Shown here: piece by piece, positions 32,451-40,800 of the stretch
Layout: each line of letters begins with the position of its first letter
Position numbering within the stretch: position 1 is the first letter of the stretch
Origin: an uncultured Roseiflexaceae bacterium
GTDB taxonomy: Bacteria > Chloroflexota > Chloroflexia > Chloroflexales > Roseiflexaceae
Length of the DNA stretch: 64,000 nt
Direction: 5' to 3'
NCBI GenBank assembly: GCA_937974195.1
Contig: CALJIC010000280.1
Coordinates: 62,001 to 126,000, forward strand
The notes under the pieces: model-generated
The model's input: only the letters and a program-made list of their open reading frames with translations
What the model was told of the DNA's origin: nothing
Database searches by the model: none
Translations under genes and position numbers: made by a program

Positions 32451-33739
32451 ACGCGCACCTCGCCTGCTTCGATCTGCCGCAGCGGCGCGCCGGCGCCGGA
32501 GTCGACCGCGATGCGCTCGCCGCGCAGGCGCTGCCACAGCGAGGAGCGCGGCATCGGGCGCGGCGGGCGGAGGCCCACCTGGGCGCACAGCCGGTCGACA
32601 AGCTGGTGGGCGCCGCGTGACAGGCGGCTGTGCGGCGCGACGTCCAGCGGGGACAGGTAGCGGTCCCCCTCCTCGTCGGCGATGCTCACCTGGCGCGGGG
32701 CGCGCGGCAGCCGACCGAGCGTGAGCGCGCGCGGGAAGTGGCGCGCGAACAGCGGCGCGACCTGGTCGACCGTCGCGGTCACGCCGCGCTCGGGGTCCAT
32801 GAACAGCAGGAAGCAGCGGTCTGTCAGGTCGCGGTCGGCCACGGCGCTCTGCAGCGCGCGCAGCATGTTCCCCGCGCCCGCGCGCTCCTTCCGGCCGGGC
32901 GGGGTCGGCAGCACGACCCAGCCGCCGTCGCGGGCGCACAGGATCGCGTACGGCCGCTTCTTGATCTCCGGCCCCGTGTCGAGCAGCACGACGTCGTACT
33001 CGCTCAGCCCGCGCACCCCCTGCATCAGCGCGAGCCACTCCGAGCGCTGCAGGTCGCGCGCGTCGGTGGTCTCCTCCGACCCGAGCAGAAAGTCGATGCC
33101 GCTCGCCTCGTGGTGGTAGATGTAGCGGCGAATGTTGTGCGGCGCCCATGCGGCCTGGTCCGCTGCGCCGCGCGCCGCATCGCCGGCGATGTGCAGGTAG
33201 GACGGGAAGCCGGACGGGATGCGGAAGGTCGGCACCAGGCCCGAGTTGGAGAGATCGCCGTCGACGACCAGCACTCGCAGCCCGCGCCGCCGCATGCCTT
33301 CCGCGAGCAGCGCCACCACCAGCGACTTGCCGATGCCGCCCTTGGCGCCGGCCACCGCGATCGTGACCTGCTCGCGCGATGGCCGGGCTCTCCTGCCGAG
33401 CTGCTGCGCGATCCACGCGGCGAGCGGCTCGGCTTCGTGCTGGTGGGTGAAGGAGAGGCCCGCGTCCGTGAAGTCGTCGCTCTGCGCCACCGCCGCGCCC
33501 CGCACCCCCGCCAGGGCCGGGATGCCGAGCGCCTGCGCGCGCCGGACGACCTCCCACAGCTCCTGCGGCGAGCCGCACACATCCTCGACGTAGACCGCCT
33601 GCGGCGGGCGGGTGCTGCCCAGGATGTGCAGCGCCCGCGCCAGCGAGGGCGCGCTGAGCACCTCGAGCCCGTCGTATCCGCAGAGGGCCGCGCCCAGCCC
33701 AGGGACCGCGCTCACGATCAGTAGCTCCGTAGTCGTCAT
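32447..33739 (-). CDS. cpaE: CpaE/TadZ-like MinD-family ATPase
   Basis: 430 residues. The N-terminal 110 residues form a receiver-like domain (ELLIVSAVPGLG, LSAPSLARALHILGS, PQAVYVEDVCGS). The MinD/ParA-type ATPase begins with the deviant Walker A VAGAKGGIGKSLVVALLAE near 129, then VLVVDGDLSNSGLVP, and YDVVLLDTGPEIKKRPYAIL as switch 2. CpaE/TadZ proteins localise Tad machinery, often at poles. The ATG at 33739 with AAGGAGG 5 bases upstream is clear; a longer frame exists to 33883 but is not coding-like. Neighbours: second CpaF-like gene upstream, tadA downstream with a 4-bp overlap. Confidence 0.82.
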   Translation of the reverse strand: MTTTELLIVSAVPGLGAALCGYDGLEVLSAPSLARALHILGSTRPPQAVYVEDVCGSPQELWEVVRRAQALGIPALAGVRGAAVAQSDDFTDAGLSFTHQHEAEPLAAWIAQQLGRRARPSREQVTIAVAGAKGGIGKSLVVALLAEGMRRRGLRVLVVDGDLSNSGLVPTFRIPSGFPSYLHIAGDAARGAADQAAWAPHNIRRYIYHHEASGIDFLLGSEETTDARDLQRSEWLALMQGVRGLSEYDVVLLDTGPEIKKRPYAILCARDGGWVVLPTPPGRKERAGAGNMLRALQSAVADRDLTDRCFLLFMDPERGVTATVDQVAPLFARHFPRALTLGRLPRAPRQVSIADEEGDRYLSPLDVAPHSRLSRGAHQLVDRLCAQVGLRPPRPMPRSSLWQRLRGERIAVDSGAGAPLRQIEAGEVRV

Positions 33740-33812
33740 GCAGCCTCCTTGTGCTTCTCTCACGTATTGCTTCGGCGAGTGACTCGGTCGCGCCGCGCGC
33801 CCCCGAGATCCG

Positions 33813-34967
33813 TTACAGGCTGCCGCGCCCCCAGTCGCCCTGCACCCAGCCGGCGCGGCGCGTCTCGTCGCTGTCGGGGTCATAGGCGAGCAGAACGTGG
33901 GTCGGGTAGCGGTCGCCGCTGTGGCCGCCTGCCCCCAGCGGCAGCACCTCCTCGATGCGCCCGACGCGCCGGCGCCCGCCGTACCGGCCGATATGCGCCA
34001 CGAGCAGCGGCACCGCGCCGGAGGCGATCAGCCCGCGCACGACGGCCGGCGGGGCCTCGCCGGCCTCGCAGGCCATGCGCTCGAGGTTCTTGAGCGCCAC
34101 CTGCGGCTCGGGCGCGTGGATCGTGCCCACGCCAGGGTGCCCCGTCGCCGCCCCCTGCAGGAGCGCCAGCGCCTCCGCGCCGCGGACCTCGCCGACGGCG
34201 ATCAGGTCCGGGCGCTGGCGGAGCGCGAAGCGCACGCACTCGACGAAGGAGAGGCCGCTGCGCAGAACCTCCATCGCGACGCCGTCCGGCAGCGCCGGCA
34301 GCTCCGATGCCTCCTCGATCACCACGACACGCTTCTCCTCGCCGATGGCTGCCAGCAGCGCCGCGGCCAGCGTCGTCTTGCCGCTGCCGGTGCCCCCGGC
34401 GATCAGGATCGAGACGCCCGCGCGGACCGCCTCGAGGAGCAGGTCGGCCGCCTCGCGCGCCAGCACGCCCTCCAGCACCAGGTCGTCGAGCGTGCGCCAG
34501 CGCCGCGGCAGGATGCGCAGGGCGATGGTGCGCCCGTCCGGCGAGGCTGGCGGGCGCGTGACGGCGAAGCGCAGCCGCCGGTCCGCTGTGCCCAGCACCG
34601 CGTGGCCTGGCCAGCCGCCGTACTCCTCATCGATTGCGCCGCCGCGCACCAGCAGCTGGCGCTGGGCGAAGCTGATCCATCCCTCGTGGACCTGGACGCC
34701 GGTCGGCAGACGCGTGCCGCGCTCGACGGTCACGACCGGCCGGAGCGGGCCGTTGATGAAGATGTCCGTGACTGCCGGCTCGTCCAGCCAGGGCTCGAGC
34801 GGCCCGTACCAGGCGGCGCCGTCGAGATGCAGCAGCGCCAGTTCGTCCAGGCCGAGCGCGGCCAGAGTCTGCTCGGGCGGAAGCGACCAGTCGATCGCGC
34901 GCTCGCGTACGGCGGTGCGGAGGCGTTCGAGCAGCGCATCGTCGAAGTGGGTGGGCAGGTCCAACAT
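33813..34967 (-). CDS. Second CpaF/VirB11-family secretion ATPase
   Basis: About 384 residues. The N-terminal part has EPWLDEPAVTDIFINGPLRP, a typical CpaF/VirB11 entry. The motor carries ILIAGGTGSGKTTLAAALL near 185-203, VVVIEEASELPALPDG, RPDLIAVGEVRGAEALALL and ATGHPGVGTIHAPEP. It keeps all catalytic boxes including the Glu in GEVRG. It is shorter than the tadA product and closest to VirB11/CpaF generally; with a T4SS half in the same operon it may be the VirB11-equivalent. ATG 34967 with AAGGAG is preferred; a GTG at 34982 would overlap the upstream stop by GTGA. Confidence 0.87.
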   Translation of the reverse strand: MLDLPTHFDDALLERLRTAVRERAIDWSLPPEQTLAALGLDELALLHLDGAAWYGPLEPWLDEPAVTDIFINGPLRPVVTVERGTRLPTGVQVHEGWISFAQRQLLVRGGAIDEEYGGWPGHAVLGTADRRLRFAVTRPPASPDGRTIALRILPRRWRTLDDLVLEGVLAREAADLLLEAVRAGVSILIAGGTGSGKTTLAAALLAAIGEEKRVVVIEEASELPALPDGVAMEVLRSGLSFVECVRFALRQRPDLIAVGEVRGAEALALLQGAATGHPGVGTIHAPEPQVALKNLERMACEAGEAPPAVVRGLIASGAVPLLVAHIGRYGGRRRVGRIEEVLPLGAGGHSGDRYPTHVLLAYDPDSDETRRAGWVQGDWGRGSL

Positions 34968-34978
34968 AGCAAGCTCCT

Positions 34979-35872
34979 TCACCGGGCGTCCGGCTCCTGC
35001 TCAGCCTCTGTCGCGACGGCCGGCCGCGGCGCGCCAGGGATGGCGCCCGCGCCCAGCGTCGTCTCCGCTGACGGCGCGCTCTCGGCGGCCGAGGGATCGT
35101 GCGGCTCCGGCTGTGCGCTCTCGGCGGGGACCGGGGCGGCCAGCCGCGTGAGGTCGATGTGCGCGGCGTCGAGCGGCTGCAGCTGCGGCAGCGGTTCCGA
35201 CCCCGCGCCGTAGCGCTCGCCCCACAGCTGGACGCCGGCAGCTTGGAGCGCCCAGACCGCGTGGGCCTGGTAGGGCGTCACCTCCAGGTAAGCGACGCCG
35301 GACTCGATGTACAGCACCGGGACGCCGGTCAGGAAGCGGCACGCGAAGGCCTGCTCGCCGCGCGCCGGCGGCAGCTCGCCGTCGGGCGGGTTGCAGAGCG
35401 CCGGATCGTCGGCGATGAAGCCGATGTTCACCCGGTCGCGGTCGTTCAGCGGGCCGATCGACGCGACGGAGAAGGGCAGCGGCACGGCGTTACGCGCGAG
35501 CCGGCGGCCGTTCGGATACACCGGCTGGTCGGGCGGGCTGTCGAGCAGCATCCCCGGCTGCAGCAGGTCGTTCGGGCCGATCTCGCGCGCCGCCCAGCGG
35601 CCCACGGCGCCGGCCATGTCGCTCATGCCGGCCAGCTGCGCCGGGCGGTGCAGGGGCAGCTCGACGAAGCCGACGTCCTCCGCCGTGATCTGCCGGCCGT
35701 AGGGCACCGGCCGCAGGGCGATGAGCACCCGCTCGGTGCGCCGGCTCTCGAGGAAGCCGTAGGCCGCTGCGCTGAGCGCCACGATCAGCCCAAGGGTGAG
35801 CAGCAGCGCGGGTGCGACGTTCGGCCGGCGCGGGTTGAGCGCCTGGCTGAGTGGTTGTGATCTGAGTGTCAT
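34979..35872 (-). CDS. cpaB: CpaB/RcpC-like SAF-domain protein
   Basis: 297 residues. A basic N-terminus and one membrane helix (about 19-41) precede a SAF domain: VLIALRPVPYGRQITAEDVG followed by FVELPLHRP, then GRWAAREIGPNDLLQPGML. This is the Flp pilus assembly protein CpaB pattern. The last 60 residues are Pro/Ala/Glu-rich and disordered. In diderms CpaB works with the secretin; none is present here, consistent with a single-membrane envelope. GAGGAG lies 8 bases before the ATG. Confidence 0.78.
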   Translation of the reverse strand: MTLRSQPLSQALNPRRPNVAPALLLTLGLIVALSAAAYGFLESRRTERVLIALRPVPYGRQITAEDVGFVELPLHRPAQLAGMSDMAGAVGRWAAREIGPNDLLQPGMLLDSPPDQPVYPNGRRLARNAVPLPFSVASIGPLNDRDRVNIGFIADDPALCNPPDGELPPARGEQAFACRFLTGVPVLYIESGVAYLEVTPYQAHAVWALQAAGVQLWGERYGAGSEPLPQLQPLDAAHIDLTRLAAPVPAESAQPEPHDPSAAESAPSAETTLGAGAIPGAPRPAVATEAEQEPDAR

Positions 35873-35912
35873 GCTGTTTCTCCTCGGCTCTAGGCGCCCA
35901 CGGCGCCGGCTG

Positions 35913-36551
35913 TTACGGAGCGACGGTGTCGAGCGTTTCCGCGGCGTCGATCTGCGGCGTCCACACGCCCCAGCCGAGCAGGCCGAGCATCTTGGGGCGA
36001 ACGGTCGCGCAGACCAGCGGTGTCGGCGAACTCACCGGCGGCTGGTTGGGGAAGGTGCAGCTTCCGCCCGCCGGGTGGATGGTCCAGGTGATGCGCGCCA
36101 CGAGCTCTTCGGGCGTCTCGGCCAGGCCGCGCACCCCAGCGAGGTTGCGCCGGGCCACAGCGCAGCCGACGGCGCGTGCGCTGCGGGGCGGGGCATCGGC
36201 GCAGCCGACGCGCGTCGGCTGGGGCTCACCCGCCAGCCGGTGCGTGTTCGCTGCGAACCCGGCGTAGTCGAAGCTCTGGACGGCTGAGCGGGTTGCCTGC
36301 TGCAGCGCGTCTTCGAGCATCGCGCGCTCCAGGAAGCGCTCGCCGATCTCGATCGAGGTCATGAGCAGCGCGCCGAGAAATGGGAGCAGCACGGCGACGA
36401 GCGCGAGCGACTGGCCCGGGTGCGCCCGGATGACCTGGGCTCGTTCGCTCACGCTGCTCGGGGCCAGCCGCCCCAGCCACGCCTGCGACGGTCGTGCGCG
36501 GCCGTGTGCCCGCTTCAGCGTTGTGCGCGGAGTTGTTGCTCGATAGTTCAT
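35913..36551 (-). CDS. TadE/TadG-like pseudopilin
   Basis: 212 residues. A long basic cytoplasmic leader (about 40 residues) is followed by GQSLALVAVLLPFLGALLMT and SIEIGERFLERAMLEDALQQ ATRSA, the hydrophobic helix and amphipathic continuation seen in TadE/TadG proteins. Four Cys in the C-terminal 120 residues may form disulphides. AGGTGA lies 4 bases before the ATG. No class III signal-peptide cleavage motif is evident, and no prepilin peptidase is in the window. Confidence 0.62.
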   Translation of the reverse strand: MNYRATTPRTTLKRAHGRARPSQAWLGRLAPSSVSERAQVIRAHPGQSLALVAVLLPFLGALLMTSIEIGERFLERAMLEDALQQATRSAVQSFDYAGFAANTHRLAGEPQPTRVGCADAPPRSARAVGCAVARRNLAGVRGLAETPEELVARITWTIHPAGGSCTFPNQPPVSSPTPLVCATVRPKMLGLLGWGVWTPQIDAAETLDTVAP

Positions 36552-36584
36552 GAGTCACCTGCAGTCCTGTTCGTTGTCGCTGCG

Positions 36585-37004
36585 CTACTGCTGGTCCCGT
36601 TCGGCGGCGCGTGTGGCGCTGATGTCGGCCCGGATGCGGTCGAAGGGGCCGATCGGCGCCCAGGGCGTATCGTCGTACTGGATGCGCACGGTGATCGCGT
36701 CGTACCGGCGGCAGCGCGAGACGGCTTGGCCCTCCGCGTTGCGGCAGGTCACCGTCATCGTCGCCCGCGCCGCGCTCGTGCCCATCCCGCCGTCGAGGAT
36801 CAGGCGCGCGCTCTCTGCCACCTGCCCCGGCGCGGTGGCGAGACCACCGTCCGGCCCATCCGGCCCGCCGAGCAGCGCGGCCTGGTGCGCGGCGGCGCGG
36901 ACCGCCTGCGCCACCGTGTACTGCGTCATCAGGATCTGCATGACGGTGATGGCCCCGAACACGAGCAGCAGCAGGATCAGCATCACGATCGTCATCTCGA
37001 CCAT
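36585..37004 (-). CDS. TadE-like pseudopilin, first gene of the secretion operon
   Basis: About 139 residues. The N-terminus MVEMTIVMLILLLLVFGAIT, then QYTVAQAVRAAAHQAAL is the TadE core; most TadE proteins have a few basic residues and Gly-Gln-x before MVE, and here the in-frame sequence STHGQA precedes the ATG. No alternative start codon lies in that stretch, so the usual cytoplasmic leader is missing or starts at a non-standard codon. One Cys pair is present downstream. It appears to be the operon-leading gene, 108 bp from the divergent CAP gene. Confidence 0.65.
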   Translation of the reverse strand: MVEMTIVMLILLLLVFGAITVMQILMTQYTVAQAVRAAAHQAALLGGPDGPDGGLATAPGQVAESARLILDGGMGTSAARATMTVTCRNAEGQAVSRCRRYDAITVRIQYDDTPWAPIGPFDRIRADISATRAAERDQQ

Positions 37005-37047
37005 CGCCTGGCCGTGTGTGCTGGCCGCGCGGATCTCTTTAAAACTG

Positions 37048-37076
37048 GTTATGAGGCGCGTGTATCCTGGCTGCAA
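37048..37076 (-). promoter_or_regulatory. Possible promoter of the Tad/T4SS operon
   Basis: On the minus strand TTGCAG (37071-37076), a 17-bp spacer and CATAAC (37048-37053) give a weak sigma-70-like pair ahead of the first TadE gene. It is the best candidate in the only substantial divergent gap of the cluster, but each hexamer matches in only four positions. Confidence 0.3.
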
Positions 37077-37112
37077 TCTGCCCGTTTCACGGCGCTGCCA
37101 GGAGGCCCCCGT

Positions 37113-37769
37113 ATGATGATCCGCCACACTCTGATCCGCTCGCTCGCTGCGCTGCTGCTCTGCTCCAACCTGGCGCTGCTCGGCGGGGTACTTGCCGCCG
37201 ACGGCGAGCTGCTGCCGGCGGCCTACCTCCCGCTTGTGAGTAACGGCAAGGAGCCCACGGCGCGCCAGCCGACTCCCACCACCAGGCCGACCACTGTGCC
37301 GACCGTTCAGCCCACGCAGCCGCCGCTGGGCGGGGTGTGCTTCGATGGTGTCACGGTGAACGCCGCAGCCTGTGAGGACGAGATCATTCGGCTCGTGAAC
37401 CTCGAGCGGCAGCGGGCCGGGTGCCCGCCCGCCGTGCGCGACGAGCGGCTCATGATCGGTGCGCGCAACTGGAGCCGCTACATGCTGGAGCACGGCATCT
37501 ACGAGCACAGTCCGCTCGGCTGGTACGAGCGACCGGAGAACGGCGGCTACCCGAACGGAGCGGGCGAGAACATCGCTGGCTCTGGTTTGCCTGAAGACAT
37601 CGTGGTTGGCTGGATGAGTAGCTCTGCCCACCGCAACCTCATCCTGTCCTGTTACCGCTCCGATCCCAGCGACCCGATCAACTACAATCCGCATGCGACG
37701 TATGAAATCGGTGTGGGCTATGTCCCGAACGGGTTCGTAACCCTCGCCCTTGATCCACTGGGAAGCTGA
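37113..37769 (+). CDS. Secreted CAP/SCP-domain protein
   Basis: 218 residues. A signal peptide (SLAALLLCSNLALLGGVLA) is followed by a Thr/Pro-rich linker (about 45-70) and a CAP domain (about 80-215): DEIIRLVNLERQRAGCPPAV, ARNWSRYMLEHG, GAGENIAGS and GWMSSSAHRNLIL. The residues around AGENI and the final HR are the usual CAP cavity. Function is often unknown in bacteria. AGGAGG lies 7 bases before the ATG. It is divergent from the Tad/T4SS operon, so it may share control, but this is not shown. Confidence 0.88.
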   Translation: MMIRHTLIRSLAALLLCSNLALLGGVLAADGELLPAAYLPLVSNGKEPTARQPTPTTRPTTVPTVQPTQPPLGGVCFDGVTVNAAACEDEIIRLVNLERQRAGCPPAVRDERLMIGARNWSRYMLEHGIYEHSPLGWYERPENGGYPNGAGENIAGSGLPEDIVVGWMSSSAHRNLILSCYRSDPSDPINYNPHATYEIGVGYVPNGFVTLALDPLGS

Positions 37770-37835
37770 GTTGTTCATCCTTCGATCTCCTTGACGGGAG
37801 GGTGAACTCCGAAGCGCTTCTGCCGTCGTCCCGTA

Positions 37836-40800
37836 CTACTTCGCGCTGCGCGGGGCGACGAGCCGGACCGTGTAGGCCTGCTCCCGGCGCTGTGTCTCGA
37901 CGCCAAGAACCAGGCCGGTCTCGCGGCTCACGACCTCGACTTCCACCAGCACCTGCACGGTGAGATGCATCGTCGACAGCCCGCGCACGCGGAAGGTGTA
38001 GACGTCCGGGCGCATCGAGAGCGGCCGTGTCGCCGACCAGTAGACGTGCGCTTGGCCGGCCATCTGCGCCTCAGTCGGCTCGGTCTCGTCGCCGGCGGAT
38101 CGACCGCCGATGTACGGGTAGGCGCACCCGTCCAATCCCGGCTGAGTGGTCGAACCCTGGCGGCAGCCGCTCCGGCCCAGCGCGTCACGGTCCTGCTCGC
38201 CGACGCCATCAGCTGCGTAGGTCTTGCCGTCCACCTCGTAGGACACGATGCTCCAGCCGGTGATCCGTGCCCGCACGCTGTAGAACAGGGCCTCCTCGGC
38301 GCTCAGTTCCGGCAGCGTGATCGTCGCCCGGGGGGTGAAGTCCAGCACTTCGTCGGAGGGCCACGTAATCGTGCTCCCTGTCGAGCGGTACACCGCGTTC
38401 GTCTCGCTCGTGTCCTGGCTGCGCGGGTCGAGTTCCGAGTGGATCGCCAGCTGCATACCCAGGCTGTCGCTGAGCTGCGGCGGTGGGGGCGGTGGCACGA
38501 TGTTGGTTGTGGCGCTGTCGGCGTTGTCTGACAGATCTAGCTCCGGCGTCGCGCTGCCGATCGTTGCCTGGGCGACGAGCGGGGACAACTGGGCCGCACC
38601 ACTGTCGACTATCGTCGGGATGCTGATCGCCGGCACGTTCGCGCCAGGAGGCAGCGTGCCCAGGTTCCAGTTCAGCGTGCGCCCGCCGTCGCTCAGGGTG
38701 TAGCCGCCGAGCGACACATCGCCCGGCTGCAGCGTCACGCCGTCCGGTAGCCGCACCGAGAGCTGTGCGTCCAGCGCCTGCTCGGTGCCGTGGTTGCCCG
38801 CGCTGACGGTGTAGATGAGCGTGCTGCCCTCGCCGCGCGTCGCGGGCGCCGAGATGTCGACTGCCAGGTCCGGGTAGCGCACGCTGGTCGTCGCCGTCGT
38901 CGTGTTATCTCCGGTCGCGTCGGCCGATGTCGTCGGTGTGCTGCTGACAGTTGCGGTGTTCGTCAGGCTGACCGGAAGCGGCTCGGTGGTGCGCACGCGC
39001 ACCTGTACGTCGATCGTTTGCGACCCGCTGGCGGGAAGGGTGCCGAGGCTCCAGGTCAGCACGCGCCGGCCGCTGCCGTCCACACTGTTGCCAGTAAGGC
39101 TGGCGGCGCTGGCGCTGAATCCGAGATAGTCCACGCCGGCCGGCAGCGTGTCGACGACCCTGACGTTCTGGGCCGGTGCGAGCGCGCTGGCAGGGACCGT
39201 TCCGCCCGGCTGGGTACTCCGGTTGGTGATGGTCAGGCGGTATGTGAAGGTCTCGCCCGGCGCAGCGCTGGCCGGCGCGCTCTGGGTGATGGCGATGTTC
39301 GGGCTTACGACGAGCGTGGTGGCATCGTCGCTGTTGTTCGTCGGGTTGGTGTCGGCCGGGTTGCTGGCGACGCTCGCAACCGGACGCTGCTGGCCGAGCG
39401 CGCCGTAGACGATTGTGAACGAGTAGCTCTGGTTGGCTCCGGCGGGAAGAGTGCCGAGGCTCCAGGTCAGCGTGTTTCCGCTGCGCGACGCCCCCGGCGC
39501 GTTTACCGTCTGCGCCGCGGCCGGCAGTGTGACCGAGAGCGTGACGTTCTGGGCCGGCGCGGTGCCGCCGCTGACACGGGCCGTGTACGTGGCCGCCTGG
39601 CCGAGCAGCACCTGCGGGTCGCCGTCCAGCACGACCGTGATATCGCCTACGGCCGGCACCAGGCCCAGATCATTGGAGCGGTCGACTGTCTGCGAGTAGA
39701 CTGGCCGGGGCGGGATGAAGTTCGTACCGGCCGCTACGTCGCTGTCCAGCGCGTCGTCGACGCCGCGGTTGGCGGGCGCGAGCGTATAGCCGGGCGGCAG
39801 CGATGGGAAAACGATGCGATAGTAGTTCGGTGGGAGCTGAATGAAGAGGTATTCGCCCGCTGTGTTGGTGGTGTGGGTGCTGAGGAAGGTATAAGGATCG
39901 CCAGAACCGCATCTCAGGCGCGCCGGGTCGCTGCACGCCCAGAGTTGGACGGTCACGCCCCCGATCCCGGGCTCACCAGCGTCCTGCAGACCGTCGCCGT
40001 CGGTGTCCTGCCACACCCGGTCGCCGATCTGCCCGGTCCTCTGCCCTGCATACAGGCCAATGTCGTAGGTCACGGTCTGCTGCTCATTGGACTGAGGTGC
40101 GATCGCGATGGTGCGCAGGATCTGGTCGGCGTCGCTGTCGCGTCCGTCATCACTACCGCGGTCTCGGGGCGAGACGTAGTAGTTTTGGAACTTTCCCCCG
40201 GCCTGGAACTGTGCCGGGTCGAGGCGCACGACGTAGCTCTTCCAAGGCTGCACGTAGAAGCGGTACTCGCCGCCCTGCCCATCGCCGTCGAGGTCGCCGG
40301 TCGTCACCGTCGCCAGCGGCGTCGTGAAGTTCGTGTCGCTCGCAGCGAACAGCTGCAGGCGCACGCCGCTCACCCCGCCCTCCCCGGCGTCCTGTATGCC
40401 GTTCGCATTCGCGTCGTTCCACACCCGGTCGCCGACCGCGCTCCAGTTGCAGAGCAACTCTAGGTCGCCCAGCCCTGCGGCCTTGCCGAAGTAGCGCAGC
40501 TCGGTGCCTCCGGCGTAGAGCACCTGCAGCGCCGTCGGGCTGCCGCCGCTGCGGGCGTTGAACCAGGCCACCCCGAAGCTCGTGCCGTTGTAGGGGTCCA
40601 GCCAGGTCGTCAGCACCTGCCCGCCGTACCCGCCGTTCTGATCGCCCGGCACATAGGCCAGCGCCCCGCTCGCGACCTCAGCCTTGTCGCTCTCCACGAA
40701 CATCGTCCGGTAGTCGTTGAAGAACTCCGCACTGGCGACGGACGTCGGGTTCGACCAGCCGCTGCCGTTCCACACCGCGCGCACGATATCGCCGGCCGGG

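Noticed and set aside
32451..33578. Extending the TadA frame upstream to 33578 (1064 residues)
   Set aside because: That stretch is a shadow frame over cpaE, with Arg/Ala/Pro-rich shadow composition; the ATG at 32450 gives a normal N-terminus and a 4-bp overlap.
33897..35213. Long plus-strand frame opposite the second CpaF-like gene
   Set aside because: Gln/Arg/Ala-rich shadow with no motif; the minus-strand gene shows all ATPase motifs.
13649..37004. Integrative conjugative element
   Set aside because: No relaxase, integrase, excisionase-with-integrase pair, direct-repeat att sites or tRNA target could be seen in the window; the HTH genes alone are not enough. A mobile origin remains possible beyond what can be judged here.
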